Origin: Paramecium tetraurelia
Taxonomy: Eukaryota; Ciliophora; Oligohymenophorea; Peniculida; Parameciidae
Length of the DNA stretch: 64,000 bases
Direction: 5' to 3'
NCBI RefSeq assembly: GCF_000165425.1
Contig: NW_001799533.1
Span: 228,376-292,375, forward strand
Of the stretch, positions 61,397-64,000 are shown in pieces. The position numbers and the translations under genes were made by a program. How positions within the stretch are numbered: the first letter of the stretch is position 1; each line of letters starts with the position of its first letter. The notes under the pieces are model-generated. The model searched no databases, had not been told where the DNA came from, and saw only the letters and a program-made list of their open reading frames with translations.

Positions 61397-63720
61397 ATGC
61401 TGTATAGGATTATTGAAAAGGTCTATAAATAAATTCCATTGAAGTATCAACAGAGACTAAAAGATATAGAATTTGAAAACTTATAGAGCATGAGAGTATC
61501 AAATAATCATATATTAGATTGAATTTACTAATGGTCTAGTGCAAAAAACATACAATTACGAGATTTTGTCAAACAAAATACAATTAATCCAAGTATGATT
61601 AGTTTTATCTAGGCATCTACAGTAATCAAAGAATTAGTTAGAATTTTGCTCAAAATGGAAACTCTCCCTATTTTTCCTTTAATTTATTTTCTTTCTTTAC
61701 AAGAATTATTCTGGTCTGAATTCTTTATTATATTATACACGATGATGTGTTTAATTATGGATATGGCTTTCTCATACTTAATACTATTTTCCAATTTAAA
61801 ATAAAGATGGAAATTTGAAGAGAATATCAATAAACAGTAATGTCGAGTCTTAGCAGATATAGATTAATTGTTGTAAACTTAAAATAAAACTCCTTCAAAG
61901 AAAATCGAATGGTAGCAATTAAAATTAGGTCAAATCGTTTGTCTTTAGAAGGGAGAAAAGAGTCCAGCAGATGTCTTAATTTTAGAATCAAGTTAGGAAT
62001 AAGTATTAGTGGATTTTAAGTATAAATATCCTTGCCCTTGCACTTTTGTTAATTAAGCTTCTAAAACAAAAGGAATCATGACTAAATTCTTAATAAATTT
62101 GAGTGGATGGATCTAATTTTAAAGCTCTAAACAAGGAACTATTAAATTGAAAAACGATCCAAAGACCACTTAATTTACAGATGTAAATATTATTAACAGA
62201 GGCCAAATATTGAATCAAACAGATTGGATATTTGGGATAGCCATATAGGTTGGACACGGATGCTTTTAATAAAGAGATCGATATTATAATTGGAACCATT
62301 ATAATTAGAATAGTTTTTATATATTTTTGATAGATGTTATAATTTTCTTTGTCCTTTTAATACCAAAGCTAATTAGTTAACAATAGTATGAATTCCCAAC
62401 TTATCAAAATTCTATTATAATGTGTCTGTTACTTTTACCTTAAAATTACTTTATCATCAATTAAATATGGTTACTTATTCACTAATTCAATCTAAACAAA
62501 TTAGAGATTAGATAATCTTCTGACACAAATTCCAATTTAACCTAATAATAGCAATAATAACTTTAAGAGTAACCTGATCCAATCCTGTAAGAATATGATA
62601 AGAAAGTGCTTATTTAAGTGTAAAAAGTAGGATCAACAAACAATTCAGTATTGAATCTTGGTTTAAAAAAGAAAAATCCAACTTAATGCAATATATATCA
62701 ATATAATCAATTATCTAATTAAAACATTTTAGAATTGATGAAAACAGATGTATTAGTATTTGAGAATCCTTAAAAAATATTAAAAGATAATGTTAGAGTT
62801 TGCTTAATCATACATGACAAATGTAGATATTACTTTAATTATGAAAAATTATAATCCATTATTGAAAAAACTACTCCAACTCAAAAAATTAATTATGAAA
62901 AATTACTATTAGATACAAATAGGTTTTAAGCTTATGATGAATAAAAAACATAAGACATTGATTTATTACTTGCTGAAAAGTAATAGCCAACCTTAAGGAT
63001 TGTCGAAGAAAAAAAAACATTCCAAAAAATAGGGTTTTTGAAAGAATAAACAAAGGTAAGTTAATTTCAAAAAGATATGAGAGATTCTAAAGACCTAAAA
63101 AAGTAACCTGGAGACCCTTAAAAATTGAATACATATAGTTCTTTTAGAAAATAAACTGCAAGGAACTTATTTCAATCTAATACTTAAGTCTAACAAATAA
63201 AAGAGTCTAATTAACAATCGACATTAATACAACAATAATAATCTAACATAATAATTTCATATAAGAATTCGCCGAAATTGTAAAGATAAAGAAGTAGTAA
63301 TCATCTTTCCTAAAGTCAATTGAATCCAAATGTCAGATCTTAGGGAGGATCATTAAAAAACATTACTCCGACTTAATAAGATTTGAGTAATGATTAAATC
63401 ATAGGAGATGTATTTAATGAATAAGATTTTATTAATAAATTATTGAATAAGTCTGATGTAATATCGAATGAAATTTTAATTGTTTTACTGCTTTGTAATA
63501 ATATTGAGAGTGTTTATGATAAGAAAGAAAAGAAGATTTAAAATATATATTATAATTCATTTGATGAATCAATTTTAGAATTTGTGAAGATATTTGATTA
63601 TAAATTTATTTCAAGTGCTACAATTGATAATTTTCAAGTAGAATATAAATAAGATCAAAATAGTCCAAAAGGCTGTCTCTATTTTAAGGAGTTATTAAGA
63701 TTTTTGATATTATAGCCTTT
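61397..63720 (+). CDS. P4-ATPase-like protein lacking the catalytic motifs (3' end lost)
   Basis: ATG 61397 (MLYRIIEKVYKQIPLKY). Introns of 22 nt (about 61494-61515) and 20 nt (about 61596-61615) give TNGLVQKTYNYEILSNKIQL, then membrane pairs (METLPIFPLIYFLSLQELF, FFIILYTMMCLIMDMAFSYL), INKQQCRVLADI, and the flippase actuator pattern WQQLKLGQIVCLQKGEKSPA followed by DVLILESS. NRGQILNQTDWIFGIAIQVG and a second hydrophobic pair follow. Where P4-ATPases have DGET the sequence is unrelated, and where they have DKTGT it reads TDVLVFENPQKILKDN (Glu at 62762-62764). So the fold is a lipid-flippase relative but autophosphorylation and ATP-driven transport look impossible. A long Gln/Lys/Ser-rich insertion follows. 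The frame continues to about 63710, then the sequence is unreliable. Confidence 0.7.
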
Positions 63721-64000
63721 TTGTTGCCAACCCCAAAATCGATAAAATACTCTCTCTATACCTGGTTAAGAATCTGAAACCTTTGTATTATAAGGAAGGA
63801 GCTTTTTTATTCCCCAGAACAGAAATATGGTGACACGAATTATATGGCCAAAGATTCCCCTTAATTAATGAAAAAAAGGGGGAAAAGGTTTTGGGGGGGG
63901 GTTAAAGCTCAATAAAATCTTAAAAAAAAAATTGGATTTCTAGTAAAACTCAAAGTTTTTTAATAAATTAAAATTCCCCTCCCCCAAGACCTAGGGTGAA
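63720..64000. other. low-quality-looking right end
   Basis: The last ~280 bp contain a G10 run, other G, A and C homopolymers and C-rich strings (cccctccccc) unlike anything else here except 1465-1495. Frames of the P4-like gene break down with closely spaced TGAs. This looks like poor contig-end sequence; no telomeric C4A2/C3A3 repeat is seen. Confidence 0.55.

Noticed and set aside
63720-64000. Telomere at the right end because of C-rich and G-rich runs
   Set aside because: No tandem C4A2/C3A3 (or G4T2/G3T3) repeat array is present; the runs look like poor sequence.

Overview
This window is macronuclear-type DNA from a ciliate, almost certainly Paramecium or a close relative. Evidence read from the sequence: it is very AT-rich; protein-like frames run through dozens of TAA and TAG triplets and end only at TGA (TAA/TAG = Gln, TGA the only stop); genes are interrupted by tiny GT...AG introns, mostly 18-36 nt (a few 45-60 nt reconstructions are less certain); and neighbouring genes are often 15-60 bp apart. 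Standard-code reading therefore shows only fragments. The gene models here were rebuilt by hand using TGA-only stops and removing short introns, so outer coordinates are usually firmer than every internal splice.

Layout. 1-2049: compositionally odd left flank with no recognised gene. 2050-8754 (minus): an NFRKB/INO80-G-like chromatin protein, a membrane hybrid histidine kinase, and the decayed receiver domain of a second kinase upstream of it. 8755-10926 (plus): a zinc-finger-like gene and a C2/coiled-coil/membrane protein. 11413-15199 (minus): radial spoke protein 3, a nucleoside hydrolase and two small unknowns. 15386-18281 (plus): a DH-PH-PX-FERM protein. 18297-20987 (minus): an unknown gene and a TEY MAP kinase of ERK7/MAPK15 type. 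21760-28874 (plus): small acylated proteins around a cGMP-dependent protein kinase. 29128-31139 (minus): coiled-coil protein, divergent from 31166-39205 (plus), which holds an ABHD17-like hydrolase, a MORN protein, a Pumilio protein, unknowns and a PIG3-like quinone oxidoreductase. 39999-41543 (minus): tubulin glutamylase-type TTLL, divergent from 41576-46398 (plus), a tight run of SNF1/AMPK-like kinase, NAK-family kinase, dynein-2 light intermediate chain and p24 cargo receptor. 46680-47352 (minus): CCCH zinc finger. 48074-51041 (plus) and 51076-53384 (minus): large unknown proteins. 53791-56915 (plus): small membrane protein, CBS-like remnant and mitochondrial ribosomal protein uL4. 56968-60958 (minus): CEP135/Bld10. 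61397-end (plus): a P4-ATPase-like protein that lacks the catalytic motifs, running into poor-looking sequence at the right edge.

Functionally the set is what a ciliated cell needs: cilium and basal body parts (RSP3, CEP135/Bld10, TTLL, dynein-2 LIC, probably ERK7), signalling kinases (PKG, SNF1-like, NAK, hybrid histidine kinase), membrane traffic (p24, NAK, DH-PH-PX-FERM, P4-like) and housekeeping. There is no operon logic; adjacency reflects compaction of the macronuclear genome. The most unusual items are the P4-ATPase-like pseudoenzyme, the DH-PH-PX-FERM architecture, the NAK kinase with a gamma-ear-type acidic motif in its tail, and two divergent gene pairs whose start codons lie about 30 bp apart.
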